A model generated the notes under the pieces. It was not told where the DNA came from, ran no database searches, and saw nothing but the letters and a program-made list of their open reading frames with translations. A DNA stretch of 64,000 bases from MFD04716-140 sp963703125 (GTDB lineage Bacteria; Bacteroidota; Bacteroidia; Flavobacteriales; Flavobacteriaceae), in assembly GCA_963703125.1 (NCBI GenBank), contig OY969790.1:2232001-2296000 (forward strand). Direction: 5' to 3'. Within the stretch, counting starts at the first letter, position 1; each line of letters opens with the position of its first letter. Positions 8,140-16,824 of this stretch are shown piece by piece. Position numbers and translations under genes: made by a program.

Positions 8140-8829
8140 TTATTTTAAACTATATTTAAATATCCAACCCAGGATTTTTACGCCTGCAAATATACTACCT
8201 TTTACCGTTCCTGAAACTTTTGAAACCCCAATTCTTTTTTTATAACGTACTGGCACTTCGGTATATGAAAACTTCTTCTTTAGGGCCTTCAATTGCATCT
8301 CCACAGTCCAGCCATAGGTTTTGTCTTCCATTTCCAACTCCAACAATTTAGAATATTTTATCGCTCTAAAGGGTCCGAGGTCGGTAAATTTGGATCCGAA
8401 AAACAGATTCATCAAAAATGTGGCCAATTTATTGCCAAATATTTGCTGAGGGGTCATAGAATTTAACTCTCTCAAATCTTTGGTTCTTGCCCCTATGACA
8501 AAATCAATATTGTCCTCGAGTATTGGCTTCACAATTTTGGAAAGTTCTTCTGGATAATCAGAATAGTCTCCGTCGATAAATACGATAATATCCGGTACTT
8601 TGGATTGTTTGGCAACGTAATTCATACCCCATAGGCATGCATATCCGTACCCTTTTCTATGCTCACTTAAAACGGTAGCACCAGCTTTCGCTGCATTTTC
8701 CGATGTTTTGTCCGAAGAATTATTGTTAACAACTATTATTTCGCTAACCGTTTTTGGGATTTCATTTATCACCTGGGCTATGGAATCTGCCTCATTGAAC
8801 GCTGGGATAATAACCTTAATATCTGTCAT
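8140..8829 (-). CDS. Family 2 glycosyltransferase, dolichyl-phosphate mannose synthase-like
   Basis: A 229-residue soluble GT2 with IPAFNEADSIAQVI at the N terminus and the metal-binding FIDGDYSDYPEE around residues 86-97, followed by the GARTKDL segment. There is no C-terminal membrane domain, as in short DPM1/polyprenyl-phosphate glycosyltransferases. It probably makes a polyprenyl-phosphate sugar. That would fit the membrane GT-C enzyme at 5163-6524, which needs such a donor. It overlaps the MORN-repeat gene by 1 base and precedes the cellulose-synthase-like gene by 1 base. Confidence 0.88.
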   Translation of the reverse strand: MTDIKVIIPAFNEADSIAQVINEIPKTVSEIIVVNNNSSDKTSENAAKAGATVLSEHRKGYGYACLWGMNYVAKQSKVPDIIVFIDGDYSDYPEELSKIVKPILEDNIDFVIGARTKDLRELNSMTPQQIFGNKLATFLMNLFFGSKFTDLGPFRAIKYSKLLELEMEDKTYGWTVEMQLKALKKKFSYTEVPVRYKKRIGVSKVSGTVKGSIFAGVKILGWIFKYSLK

Positions 8830-9314
8830 TATCTTAAATCGGATAGGTTGTTATCTCGCTTAAAACTTAAGTAACTGAACCATTCCTTTATTTTTTTGTC
8901 ATTTTTATATTTTGAGGCCGAGGTGAGATTACCATTATGGTACTCTAGGCAATAACCGGTTTTTGCCCCAGCGACCATTTGACATTTATAATCAACTTTA
9001 CCGTTGGAGTCATAGAATATCCACCAGCCCGATTTGGCCCCGTTTTCATAGTTGCCTTCCTCGGTAATTGTTCCCACGTTGTCATAGAAATGCCAGTAAT
9101 CTATTCTAATTCCATTTTTATAATGTCCTTCTTCCGATAATTTTCCGTTGGGATTATAATATTTCCAATATTCCGATTTTATGCCGTTTCGCAACCAGCC
9201 TTCTGCTTTTAGATTCCCACTCCCATAATATTCTTTGGAATAAACGGAATCGGTTTCAGGGAAATTTCCAAAATGGACGAAAAGCAATATCGACAAGAAA
9301 ATTTTTAAAATCAT
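8829..9314 (-). CDS. Secreted MORN-repeat variant (YwqK-like) protein
   Basis: A 161-residue protein with a signal peptide (MILKIFLSILLFVHFG) followed by about five tandem MORN-like units of 22-23 residues, each around a core such as GNYENGAKSGWWIFYD. MORN variants of this type are common in secreted Bacteroidota proteins and are often labelled YwqK antitoxins by automatic annotation. There is no toxin gene beside it, so that label is unlikely to describe its job. It is packed between the redox pair and the glycosyltransferases (1-base overlap with the GT2), so it may act in the same envelope process. Function unknown. Confidence 0.75.
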   Translation of the reverse strand: MILKIFLSILLFVHFGNFPETDSVYSKEYYGSGNLKAEGWLRNGIKSEYWKYYNPNGKLSEEGHYKNGIRIDYWHFYDNVGTITEEGNYENGAKSGWWIFYDSNGKVDYKCQMVAGAKTGYCLEYHNGNLTSASKYKNDKKIKEWFSYLSFKRDNNLSDLR

Positions 9315-9325
9315 AAATGGGAAAT

Positions 9326-10909
9326 TTATTTTTTATTCACTAAATCCATTAAATCCATATCATTTCCTAATAAAATTTCAGTCGGATTAATGCGCCCTTC
9401 CAATGGGCCATTTTCCAACTTTAATACCCCCCTCGGACAAACAGCGGAACATATCCCGCATCCTACACAACTTGAACGAACAATATTTTCGCCTTTTTGG
9501 GCATATGCACGCACATCAATGCCCTGTTCGCAATAGGTTGAACAATTTCCGCAAGAAATACACTGTCCACCATTGGTCGTAATCCGAAACCTGGATTTAA
9601 AGCGTTGCACAAAACCCAAATAAGCAGCCAACGGACACCCAAACCGGCACCAGACACGGTTGCCGAAAATTGGATAGAACCCAGTCCCGATTACCCCGGC
9701 AAAAACAGAACCTATCGCTAAACTATAGGTATTCTGCACACTTTGGGTTTTGATACCTAGAACCGTGCCAGATTCTGTGAAGAAACTATAAAGTGTCATT
9801 CCCGTCATTACAATTGCAAAAAACAGCACCCCGTGTATCAACCATCTTTCAACTCTCCAGGAGAAAAGCGATTTACTGGAATGCTGCCTGTATGGGTCGC
9901 CCAATGTTTCTGCTAGTCCGCCGCAACCGCATACCCATGAACAATACCAGCGTTTACCAAAAAAATAAACCATAATGGGAACAATCAACAGTGTTAGGAT
10001 TATGCCCCAGAAAAGAATAAAGATGCCAATTCCTCCGCTATTCATTAATTCTTTCAAGTTCCATTGAAAAAAGAAATCATAGTCTAAAGGGAAGGCATTC
10101 TTAAAATCATAATAGGGCATTTGAAGGCGCACCATTATTTCGGGTATTAAAAAGGCAAAGACAATTTGAAAGAACAGTACCGAGGTTGTACGTACCATCT
10201 GATATACATTGTGGCGGTATTTGATGTACATGCGAACGGCCATAACTGTCATTACTGCGCAATACATAAAACCGTAAACAAACCAATGACCAGCAGGATT
10301 CCCGCTTAAACTTTCACTGATCGGATCCATAAGAAACGTCCAGTTTACCGCATACTCCGGTCGGAAATAAAGAACCAAGTAAAAGGAAACCAGGAAAATA
10401 AAAACCAACCATGCGATCCAGCCCCTATTGGTTGCATTTTCATGATAGATGCCATTGTTCTTAATTCCTTTTTGGCCAAGTAGTACCACGTTGGGCAAAA
10501 TAAACATGAGTGCACCCAGTATGCCGAGTCCAAAGGTTAAGAACCAAATGAGCCCCTTATTATTGGCAATAAAACCAATGCCCGATTTTTTGCCAATGGT
10601 CGCCGCCACATCATGGGGTTTGGTATAAATAACCTTGTTGTATTCCTTGTTTTTTCGGTGTTGATCGTTGGCATTTTCAAGGGCATGGGCAACTTTGGGC
10701 GAAAGCGCAAGCATGCCCTTAAAGTCTTTATCGACGACATTTTTACGCATGGCATCCATAAACAGCCCGCTTTTGTCCAAACCTTGGTCAATTGCCATCT
10801 GATCAAAGGACGTTTTATTTAGATGGTACGTTCCTACGATAGGTAAAATGGTAAAGATCCCCAATCCTATCAAAAAGATTACAAGCCCTATATTTTTAAT
10901 CGATTTCAT
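9326..10909 (-). CDS. Membrane-bound polyferredoxin (NapH/NosR/CcoG-like)
   Basis: A 527-residue integral membrane iron-sulfur protein. It starts with a membrane span and a periplasmic domain of about 90 residues, then several more spans. Cys motifs WYCSWVCGCGG and WCRFGCPL sit at membrane edges, as in NosR/NapH. Two C-terminal 4Fe-4S sites follow: CISCGNCSTYC near residue 450 and SCVGCGICSAVCP near residue 481. It should carry electrons across or along the inner membrane. It is 12 bases downstream of an FAD/NAD oxidoreductase, which is a likely redox partner. No nos, nap or cco genes are close, so the terminal acceptor is unknown. Confidence 0.85.
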   Translation of the reverse strand: MKSIKNIGLVIFLIGLGIFTILPIVGTYHLNKTSFDQMAIDQGLDKSGLFMDAMRKNVVDKDFKGMLALSPKVAHALENANDQHRKNKEYNKVIYTKPHDVAATIGKKSGIGFIANNKGLIWFLTFGLGILGALMFILPNVVLLGQKGIKNNGIYHENATNRGWIAWLVFIFLVSFYLVLYFRPEYAVNWTFLMDPISESLSGNPAGHWFVYGFMYCAVMTVMAVRMYIKYRHNVYQMVRTTSVLFFQIVFAFLIPEIMVRLQMPYYDFKNAFPLDYDFFFQWNLKELMNSGGIGIFILFWGIILTLLIVPIMVYFFGKRWYCSWVCGCGGLAETLGDPYRQHSSKSLFSWRVERWLIHGVLFFAIVMTGMTLYSFFTESGTVLGIKTQSVQNTYSLAIGSVFAGVIGTGFYPIFGNRVWCRFGCPLAAYLGFVQRFKSRFRITTNGGQCISCGNCSTYCEQGIDVRAYAQKGENIVRSSCVGCGICSAVCPRGVLKLENGPLEGRINPTEILLGNDMDLMDLVNKK

Positions 10910-10921
10910 ACAATCCAGGGG

Positions 10922-12268
10922 TTAAACATTGCTAAAAATACGTTTCCAACTCTTTTTTTGTGATTTAATGTTCTTTTTAAAATCGGTATTGTACTTGGCA
11001 ATAATATCTTCTTCATATTGTACATAGAATTCCGGGTCAAAATTGGCATCCTTCAAATATTCCATTACGTAGTCAATGCTTTTTTTTTGGGTAAGCCAGC
11101 GATCGAAAATCTCATGCCGCATGCGAATCCCGAAGGTGTTGATTCCTAAAAATTGATGGCTATTCTTATCAAATGCGACGGTGATACAAAGCTTTTCTTT
11201 TGGATGCCGCCAATGAAAGTGGGTTTCATGTTCCTTTTTTCCTTTTTCGCTGAAAACCCACCCATAGGTCTGGTACTCAATATCCAGAAATTTTGCAGAG
11301 TTGAACCAATGTCCAGGATTGTATTCCATTTTCGTGCCGCAAAGACTTTGCGCCAGTACTTCGCCCATCATCCTACCAGTGTACCAAACAGCTTCCACCG
11401 GTCTTCTGTTGCCTATGGCCTCAATTTGTTCGGCGCAGTCACCTATGGCATAGATATCTGGAATATTGGTTTCCAAATATCTATTCACCAAGACGCCTTT
11501 GCCCAATTCAATACCTGAATCTTTTAGGAAATCTACATTCGGGGTTACGCCGGCCGTCAACCCCACCACATTGCATGCTATGACATCGCCCTTGTCGGTC
11601 ACAACTGCCTTCGCCCTTCCATTTTCATCAGCTAAAATTTCTTTTAGATTGGTTTCTAGACGCAGATCAATATGATGTTCTAAAATATGTTCATTGATCA
11701 TTTGCGATTCCCCATTGGGCAAAACACCGTTCCAAAAGCTGTTTTCACGCACTAGAAATGTAACCGGAATATCACGACTCCTAAGCATTTCGGCCAACTC
11801 AATACCTATGAGTCCGCCACCGACTATGACCGCCCTATTGCAAACTTCTTTGTTCGGCGCAAAAACTTCAAGCGCGTCAAGGTCTTGTTTGGAGTAAAGT
11901 CCTTGAACACCCTTTAAATCCTGACCAGGCCATCCAAACTTATTCGATTTGGAACCTGTGGCTATAACCAGCTTATCGTATGTAATTTCAATGCCATCTT
12001 TTAGAATTATTTTTTTGTCCTGAGGCACAACATCTGTAACATATCCATTTACCAAATCGATCCGGTTCTTTTTCCAGAACCAATTTTCATAGGGCTGTGT
12101 GTGTTCAAATTTCATATGACCCATATATACGTACATAAGGGCAGTTCGTGAGAAAAAATAATCTGTTTCGGCTGATATTATTGTAATCTTTTTGTCGGAT
12201 TTTTTGCGAATATGGCGTGCGGTAGTTACCCCTGCGATTCCGTTTCCGATGATAACAATGTGTTCCAT
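10922..12268 (-). CDS. FAD/NAD(P)-dependent pyridine-nucleotide-disulfide-type oxidoreductase
   Basis: A 448-residue two-dinucleotide-fold flavoprotein. It has the FAD motif GNGIAGVTTARHI at residues 8-20, the second nucleotide fold GGGLIGIELAEMLRS in the middle, and the FAD-closing motif IYAIGDCAEQ. There is no redox-active CxxxxC pair, so it is closer to NirB/ferredoxin-reductase-type or NDH-like enzymes than to disulfide reductases. A C-terminal extension of about 120 residues is Trp/His-rich. Being first in a two-gene unit with the polyferredoxin, it may pass electrons from NAD(P)H to it. A TATCTTTA sequence about 20 bases upstream could be its -7 box. Confidence 0.85.
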   Translation of the reverse strand: MEHIVIIGNGIAGVTTARHIRKKSDKKITIISAETDYFFSRTALMYVYMGHMKFEHTQPYENWFWKKNRIDLVNGYVTDVVPQDKKIILKDGIEITYDKLVIATGSKSNKFGWPGQDLKGVQGLYSKQDLDALEVFAPNKEVCNRAVIVGGGLIGIELAEMLRSRDIPVTFLVRENSFWNGVLPNGESQMINEHILEHHIDLRLETNLKEILADENGRAKAVVTDKGDVIACNVVGLTAGVTPNVDFLKDSGIELGKGVLVNRYLETNIPDIYAIGDCAEQIEAIGNRRPVEAVWYTGRMMGEVLAQSLCGTKMEYNPGHWFNSAKFLDIEYQTYGWVFSEKGKKEHETHFHWRHPKEKLCITVAFDKNSHQFLGINTFGIRMRHEIFDRWLTQKKSIDYVMEYLKDANFDPEFYVQYEEDIIAKYNTDFKKNIKSQKKSWKRIFSNV

Positions 12269-12426
12269 ATGATTTTAAATGGTTGAGGCTTTGGTCGTTC
12301 TTAAAGATAGAAACTTAATCGTCTCATTCTAATTTAGAGGTCTTATAAATAGCAATAGTTATGTAATGGTTTTGTTATAAAACTGTGATGATTTAAAGCT
12401 TCCTTTGGCCTTAAAAATCAAAGAAG

Positions 12427-13350
12427 ATGAAAACAAAAACAAACTCAGTATTTATTTTATTTGGATTATTACTTAATGTTCTGCCAACGAGCGCCCAAGG
12501 CCTTATCGACGGTTTTTATAGCAATAAAGGAAATTTTTCGATAACGGCATCTTATACAGGTACATCATACGATGAATTTTACGTAGGAAAAGAAAAAGTG
12601 GGCCCTGTACCCGCACATAATAAAATTACACAGGATATCTTGAGTTTATATACTAAATATGGATTGACAGATAATTTTACATTGATCCTTAATGCACCAT
12701 ATATTTCTGCCAAAGGCAATGGTGGGCCGGACCCCGTAAATGGTTCTACCAAAGAATCCGGTTTTCAAGATTTGGGCATAGCTGCGAAATATAGGCCTTT
12801 TAGTGCGACAATTTCTGGTGGACGGATCGATGGAATTACGTCATTGGGGTTTGGGATTCCGATGGGGTATGAACCCAATGGTGTCCTATCAATCGGGAAT
12901 GGGGCTTTTGCCACAGACTTGCACGCAGGTGTCCATCTTAAACTGAATGCCGGTTTTTTTGCGACGGTGGTCGCAGGATATAGTCTTCGTGGAAAAGCAG
13001 CCGATAATTTAAATGTTACTAATAATGAAGATTTCGATGTCCCCAATGCTTTTTTGGGTATGGCCAAATTAGGTTTTGCCTCCTCAAAATTTTATACGGA
13101 AGTTTGGCTGGATCACCAAGGGACTTCTTCCGTCGGCGTAGATATTATGGGCCCTGGATTCGCTGGCAATTTCCCAGAGACTAAGGTCGATTATACGCGA
13201 TTGGGCATTTCTGCATATGTCCCCATAGCACAAGGATTTGGAATAAGCGCGGGGTATGGTACTGTTCTAAGCGGAAGAAATATCGGCGACACAAATTATT
13301 TTAATGGCGGTGTTACTTTTTCTTTCGATACAAATAAAAATGGCCTGTAA
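12427..13350 (+). CDS. Outer-membrane beta-barrel protein (transporter-like)
   Basis: A 307-residue protein with a cleavable signal peptide (LLLNVLPTSAQG) and alternating aromatic/glycine beta strands ending in phenylalanine-rich VTFSFDTNKNGL. The strand pattern indicates an outer-membrane barrel of 12 or more strands, similar to proteins annotated as transporter or MetA-pathway outer-membrane proteins. The substrate is unknown. It is transcribed divergently from the redox pair across a 158-base gap and is followed by a hairpin terminator. Another barrel protein lies 1.4 kb downstream. Confidence 0.7.
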   Translation: MKTKTNSVFILFGLLLNVLPTSAQGLIDGFYSNKGNFSITASYTGTSYDEFYVGKEKVGPVPAHNKITQDILSLYTKYGLTDNFTLILNAPYISAKGNGGPDPVNGSTKESGFQDLGIAAKYRPFSATISGGRIDGITSLGFGIPMGYEPNGVLSIGNGAFATDLHAGVHLKLNAGFFATVVAGYSLRGKAADNLNVTNNEDFDVPNAFLGMAKLGFASSKFYTEVWLDHQGTSSVGVDIMGPGFAGNFPETKVDYTRLGISAYVPIAQGFGISAGYGTVLSGRNIGDTNYFNGGVTFSFDTNKNGL

Positions 13351-13369
13351 ATGAGGTTAATTGTAAAAG

Positions 13370-13397
13370 AACCCCGCACCGGTGTGTCGGTTTTTTT
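13370..13397 (+). terminator. Probable intrinsic terminator after the barrel gene
   Basis: An imperfect GC-rich hairpin (AACC...GCAC / GTG...GGTT with small bulges) is followed by seven T. It lies 20 bases after the stop codon at 13350 and before the GyrI-like gene. Confidence 0.5.
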
Positions 13398-13520
13398 GAA
13401 GTAAATCGTAAGATTCAAGAAAAGTATCGACTTTTAAATACATTGCAAATTGTTAAGGGCTACGGCAAGATCTAAAAATTTGAGCCTAAATCCTGGATTT
13501 ATGAATATTATTGTGTTTAA

Positions 13521-13991
13521 ATGATTCCAAGGATAGCCGAAATTAAGGAGAAAAAATTAGTTGGAATGTCTATGGAAATGTCCCTTACCGATAATTCTAC
13601 CGTTACATTGTTCAGCACTTTTATGCCCAGAAAGAAGGAAATACCGAATCCTAGCGATAATGGAATATTTGAAGTGAAGGAGTATACGAAAGACTATTTT
13701 TCGGACTTTGATCCAACTGCAAAATTTACAAAATGGGCGGCTATTGAAGTAATTGATTTTAGCGGTATTCCCAATAAAATGAAGTCTTTTGTGGTGCCGA
13801 GCGGAAAATATGCCGTTTTCAGGCATAAAAGTTCGAACGGTGATGATAGTGTTTTCGAATATATTTTTAAAGATTGGCTGCCCAAATCTGGGTATAAATT
13901 AGATAATAGGCCTCATTTTGACATTTTGGAAGATAGAAGCAAAAAGGAGGATTCAACTGGCAATGAAGAAATTTGGATTCCGATCAAATAG
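13521..13991 (+). CDS. GyrI-like effector-binding domain protein
   Basis: A 156-residue stand-alone GyrI-like/AraC effector-binding domain. Family features are the N-terminal strand IPRIAEIKEKKLVGM, the segment FVVPSGKYAVFRHKS and the end of the domain KSGYKLDNRPHFDILE ... EEIWIPI. It has no DNA-binding domain, so it is a small-molecule binder or hydrolase rather than a regulator by itself. The start ATG at 13521 follows a 170-base gap. Its end is separated from the DUF547 start by 43 bases, so the two may be co-transcribed. The ligand is unknown. Confidence 0.8.
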   Translation: MIPRIAEIKEKKLVGMSMEMSLTDNSTVTLFSTFMPRKKEIPNPSDNGIFEVKEYTKDYFSDFDPTAKFTKWAAIEVIDFSGIPNKMKSFVVPSGKYAVFRHKSSNGDDSVFEYIFKDWLPKSGYKLDNRPHFDILEDRSKKEDSTGNEEIWIPIK

Positions 13992-14034
13992 AAGTTTGGA
14001 TGAATTCATAAATGACCTAAAAAAGACCAAAGCA

Positions 14035-14754
14035 ATGGGAAAAACAATTTCAATACTTCTTCTTTTAACAATAATGCCGCTTTTTGCAGTAACCCAATCA
14101 ACAAATGAATTTTTCATAAAGACGGATGACTTTCTGAAAGCCCATATCAGTAATGGTAAGGTAGATTATCTTACAATTAAAAAAGACCCATCTGAGCTTA
14201 TTGGTTTACTGGAAATGGCCAAAGAAATTCAGATATCGAAGAATAAGGTCACGGAGTATCAGGCATTTTGGATCAACAGTTACAACCTTTTGGTCATACA
14301 GGGAATAGTGGAAAAATACCCCGTAAAATCACCTTTGGACATACCGGGGTTTTTTGATAAGACCAAACATGAAATAGGTGGAGAGAAAATCACTTTAAAC
14401 GATATTGAGAACAGATTGCTTCGTGGAAATTTTCCGAATGAACCCCGATTTCATTTTGTACTTGTGTGTGCGGGATTGGGTTGTCCACCAATCATAAGTT
14501 CGGCATACATACCATTAACATTGGACTCGCAGTTGCAAGAACAGACTACAAAAGCACTCAACGATCCCAACTTTATTCGTGCCAGTGAAAAGAAGGTAAT
14601 GGTTTCCCAGATTTTTGAATGGTATAAAGGAGATTTCACCCAAAATGGGCAAAGTTTGATTGATTTTATCAATCAATATAGGAAAGAAAAATTACCTGAA
14701 AATTCTAAAATTTCTTATTACCCGTATGACTGGGCCTTAAATGAAATCAAATAA
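14035..14754 (+). CDS. Exported DUF547 domain protein
   Basis: A 239-residue exported protein. The frame is open upstream to 13918, overlapping the GyrI-like gene, but those 39 residues are not signal-like. I chose ATG 14035 because MGKTISILLLLTIMPLFAV is a clean signal peptide. DUF547 motifs are AFWINSYNLLVIQGIV, LNDIENRLLRGNF and VCAGLGCPPIISSAY. The conserved Asn/Tyr and Cys residues suggest an enzymatic or thiol-related site, but the function of DUF547 is not established. It is followed after 31 bases by a barrel gene on the same strand. Confidence 0.85.
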   Translation: MGKTISILLLLTIMPLFAVTQSTNEFFIKTDDFLKAHISNGKVDYLTIKKDPSELIGLLEMAKEIQISKNKVTEYQAFWINSYNLLVIQGIVEKYPVKSPLDIPGFFDKTKHEIGGEKITLNDIENRLLRGNFPNEPRFHFVLVCAGLGCPPIISSAYIPLTLDSQLQEQTTKALNDPNFIRASEKKVMVSQIFEWYKGDFTQNGQSLIDFINQYRKEKLPENSKISYYPYDWALNEIK

Positions 14755-14785
14755 TTCAGATACCCTAAATTTGAAAAACAATTCC

Positions 14786-15667
14786 ATGAAATTGAGTATA
14801 ACAACATTTTCAGTGTTCATTTTTCTAGTTCCTTTTGTAACAATGGCCCAGGATGATGTCCAGGACGATGCGCAGCAAAGTAAAATCCAACAATACACCC
14901 CTTCAAAATTAGTAGGCAAGGGACAATTGGATGTTAAATGGTTCAATAATCTGTATACGGAAACCAGAAGCACTTTTGAAGAAGGAAAGATTCCCAGGGC
15001 CACATTTTTCACTTCTACCATGGAAGTTTACACAGGTATTGGAGGTGCGAAAAGATGGAGTATTGGTGCTATCGTAGAACTAAGAAGTAATGTGATCAAA
15101 GACCGCAATGCGTTTGACGTTTTTAAGTTTGACGGACAGGAGGGAACTGCCCGTTCTGGCCTAACTTCCATAGCCCCATCCGTTAAGTTCGTGCCAGTTG
15201 CCACAATTAGTAATTTTTCTATTCAGAGTTCTTTCTTTATTCCATTGGTTGATAACGAAACAGAGAACAGTGTATTCTTGGATCAAAAAGGGTATATCTG
15301 GCAGAATCGTTTTTTCTATGATTATATATTTCCATCGAGCAAATGGCAATTGTTTACGGAGCTTAATTCTGAATTGAATTTTGGCAAAGCAGGGGAAAGT
15401 TTCGCAAACAATAGCCTAAATCTTGCCCCAGGAATTTTCCTGAGTTATTTTCCCAGTTCCAATTTTACCATTTTGGCTCTGGTACAACATTCACAAAGAA
15501 TCGATTTGGGGAACAATTTCTCCCAAAACTATACAGCCTTGGGTGGTGGTGCCAAATATCAATTGACCAGCGCTTTGAATTTGGAACTTCTTTACACCAA
15601 CTTCTTACGCGGCAATAATACTGGTTTGGGACAAACTTTCAACTTAGGTTTAAGAGCTATTTTTTAA
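14786..15667 (+). CDS. Outer-membrane beta-barrel protein
   Basis: A 293-residue protein with a signal peptide (MKLSITTFSVFIFLVPFVTMAQ) and a strand-rich barrel ending LNLGLRAIF, with terminal Phe as expected for BAM recognition. The upstream ATG at 14741 overlaps DUF547 and would bury the signal sequence, so 14786 is preferred. The plot of strands resembles Bacteroidota proteins of unknown role in the OmpA-barrel or transporter class. It follows DUF547 by 31 bases and precedes the GH113-like gene by 44. No ligand can be named. Confidence 0.7.
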   Translation: MKLSITTFSVFIFLVPFVTMAQDDVQDDAQQSKIQQYTPSKLVGKGQLDVKWFNNLYTETRSTFEEGKIPRATFFTSTMEVYTGIGGAKRWSIGAIVELRSNVIKDRNAFDVFKFDGQEGTARSGLTSIAPSVKFVPVATISNFSIQSSFFIPLVDNETENSVFLDQKGYIWQNRFFYDYIFPSSKWQLFTELNSELNFGKAGESFANNSLNLAPGIFLSYFPSSNFTILALVQHSQRIDLGNNFSQNYTALGGGAKYQLTSALNLELLYTNFLRGNNTGLGQTFNLGLRAIF

Positions 15668-15711
15668 TACCCGATTAAATATTCTATTTTAGGGCTTCTT
15701 ATTTGCTCTAA

Positions 15712-16716
15712 ATGAAAAATATAATACTCTTATTATTGTATTTGCTTCAGCTTTCATGTTCCGGACAACTTGCTGAAAAAATTAATGGCGTCAGTTTTGT
15801 TGCTTCTCGGCAAGAACTGGCACAAATGCATATTCAGGAAGTTATGAATATTCATGCCAATCATGCGGCCATAATGCCCTTCGGCTTTATAAGAGATCCC
15901 AAATCCCCTGAAATTATACACAATACTGAAAGACAGTGGTTCGGGGAAACTAAAAGAGGAGCAAAGCAATATATTGAAATGTTACACGCCAGTGGTATTA
16001 AAGTAATGATAAAGCCTCAGATATGGATATCCAATGGGGTGTTTACAGGTACTTTGTCTATGGATTCAGAGGAGGATTGGAAGGCCTTGGAGGTTTCATA
16101 TGAAAGTTTCATAACTACCTATGCCGAATTGGCTGCCGAGACGAATACGGATGTCTTTTGTATTGGCACAGAGCTTGCCGAATTCGCGAAAAACAGACCG
16201 GAGTTTTGGAAGGTTTTGATAAAAAAAATCAGGGCCGTTTATTCAGGAAAACTTACTTATGCAGCTAATTGGGACGAGTATTCAAGAACCACTTTTTGGG
16301 AAGATTTGGATTATATAGGGATTGATGCCTATTTTCCGTTGTCCGATTCCAAAACACCAACTGTTGAAGAGTTAAGGGAAGGCTGGCAGAAGTGGAAATT
16401 ACCAATCCAAGAGCTTTCAAAAGCAAAGAAGAAGCCTGTCTTATTTACTGAATTCGGATATAGAAGCATGGATTATACGGCCAAAAAGCCCTGGTTGGTA
16501 GATCGTCATGATGAAATAGCGAATTTTGATGCCCAAGTGAATGCCACAAAGGCTTTGTTCGAGGAATTTTGGAACGAAGATTGGTTTGCCGGTGGGTACG
16601 TTTGGAAATGGTTCATTGATCACAATGAATCTGGCGGAATGAACGACAACCAATTTACACCCCAAAACAAGCCTTGTCAAAAAGTAATCGCTGCGTATTA
16701 TGAGCGGTACCGATAA
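15712..16716 (+). CDS. Glycoside hydrolase family 113-like lipoprotein
   Basis: A 334-residue TIM-barrel protein. The N terminus is a lipoprotein signal with lipobox LQLSC, so the mature protein is lipidated at Cys16. Expected acid/base Glu is in FCIGTELAEFA and the nucleophile Glu in VLFTEFGYRSMD, the arrangement of GH113 (mannanase-type clan A). It may hydrolyse beta-mannosidic linkages in the periplasm or at the cell surface. There is no SusCD pair nearby, so it is not in a typical polysaccharide utilisation locus. A relation to the cellulose-synthase-like genes upstream is possible but not shown. Confidence 0.78.
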   Translation: MKNIILLLLYLLQLSCSGQLAEKINGVSFVASRQELAQMHIQEVMNIHANHAAIMPFGFIRDPKSPEIIHNTERQWFGETKRGAKQYIEMLHASGIKVMIKPQIWISNGVFTGTLSMDSEEDWKALEVSYESFITTYAELAAETNTDVFCIGTELAEFAKNRPEFWKVLIKKIRAVYSGKLTYAANWDEYSRTTFWEDLDYIGIDAYFPLSDSKTPTVEELREGWQKWKLPIQELSKAKKKPVLFTEFGYRSMDYTAKKPWLVDRHDEIANFDAQVNATKALFEEFWNEDWFAGGYVWKWFIDHNESGGMNDNQFTPQNKPCQKVIAAYYERYR

Positions 16717-16824
16717 TAAGTTTATTTTTCTATAGGCTTTTTATAAAATGGTTAGCTTTATTTTCGTGATTTTTTTGCAATGTATGCGCCCTATCTTCGT
16801 CCTACTGGCAACAATTGATAATAC

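Noticed and set aside
8829..9314. YwqK antitoxin label for the MORN protein
   Set aside because: No toxin partner is adjacent, and the protein is exported, so a toxin-antitoxin function is unsupported.
8829..9314. MORN repeats as a DNA tandem repeat or CRISPR array
   Set aside because: The repeats are protein-level and degenerate at the DNA level; there are no spacers.
13918..14034. Upstream extension of the DUF547 gene
   Set aside because: It overlaps the GyrI-like gene and would place the signal peptide internally.
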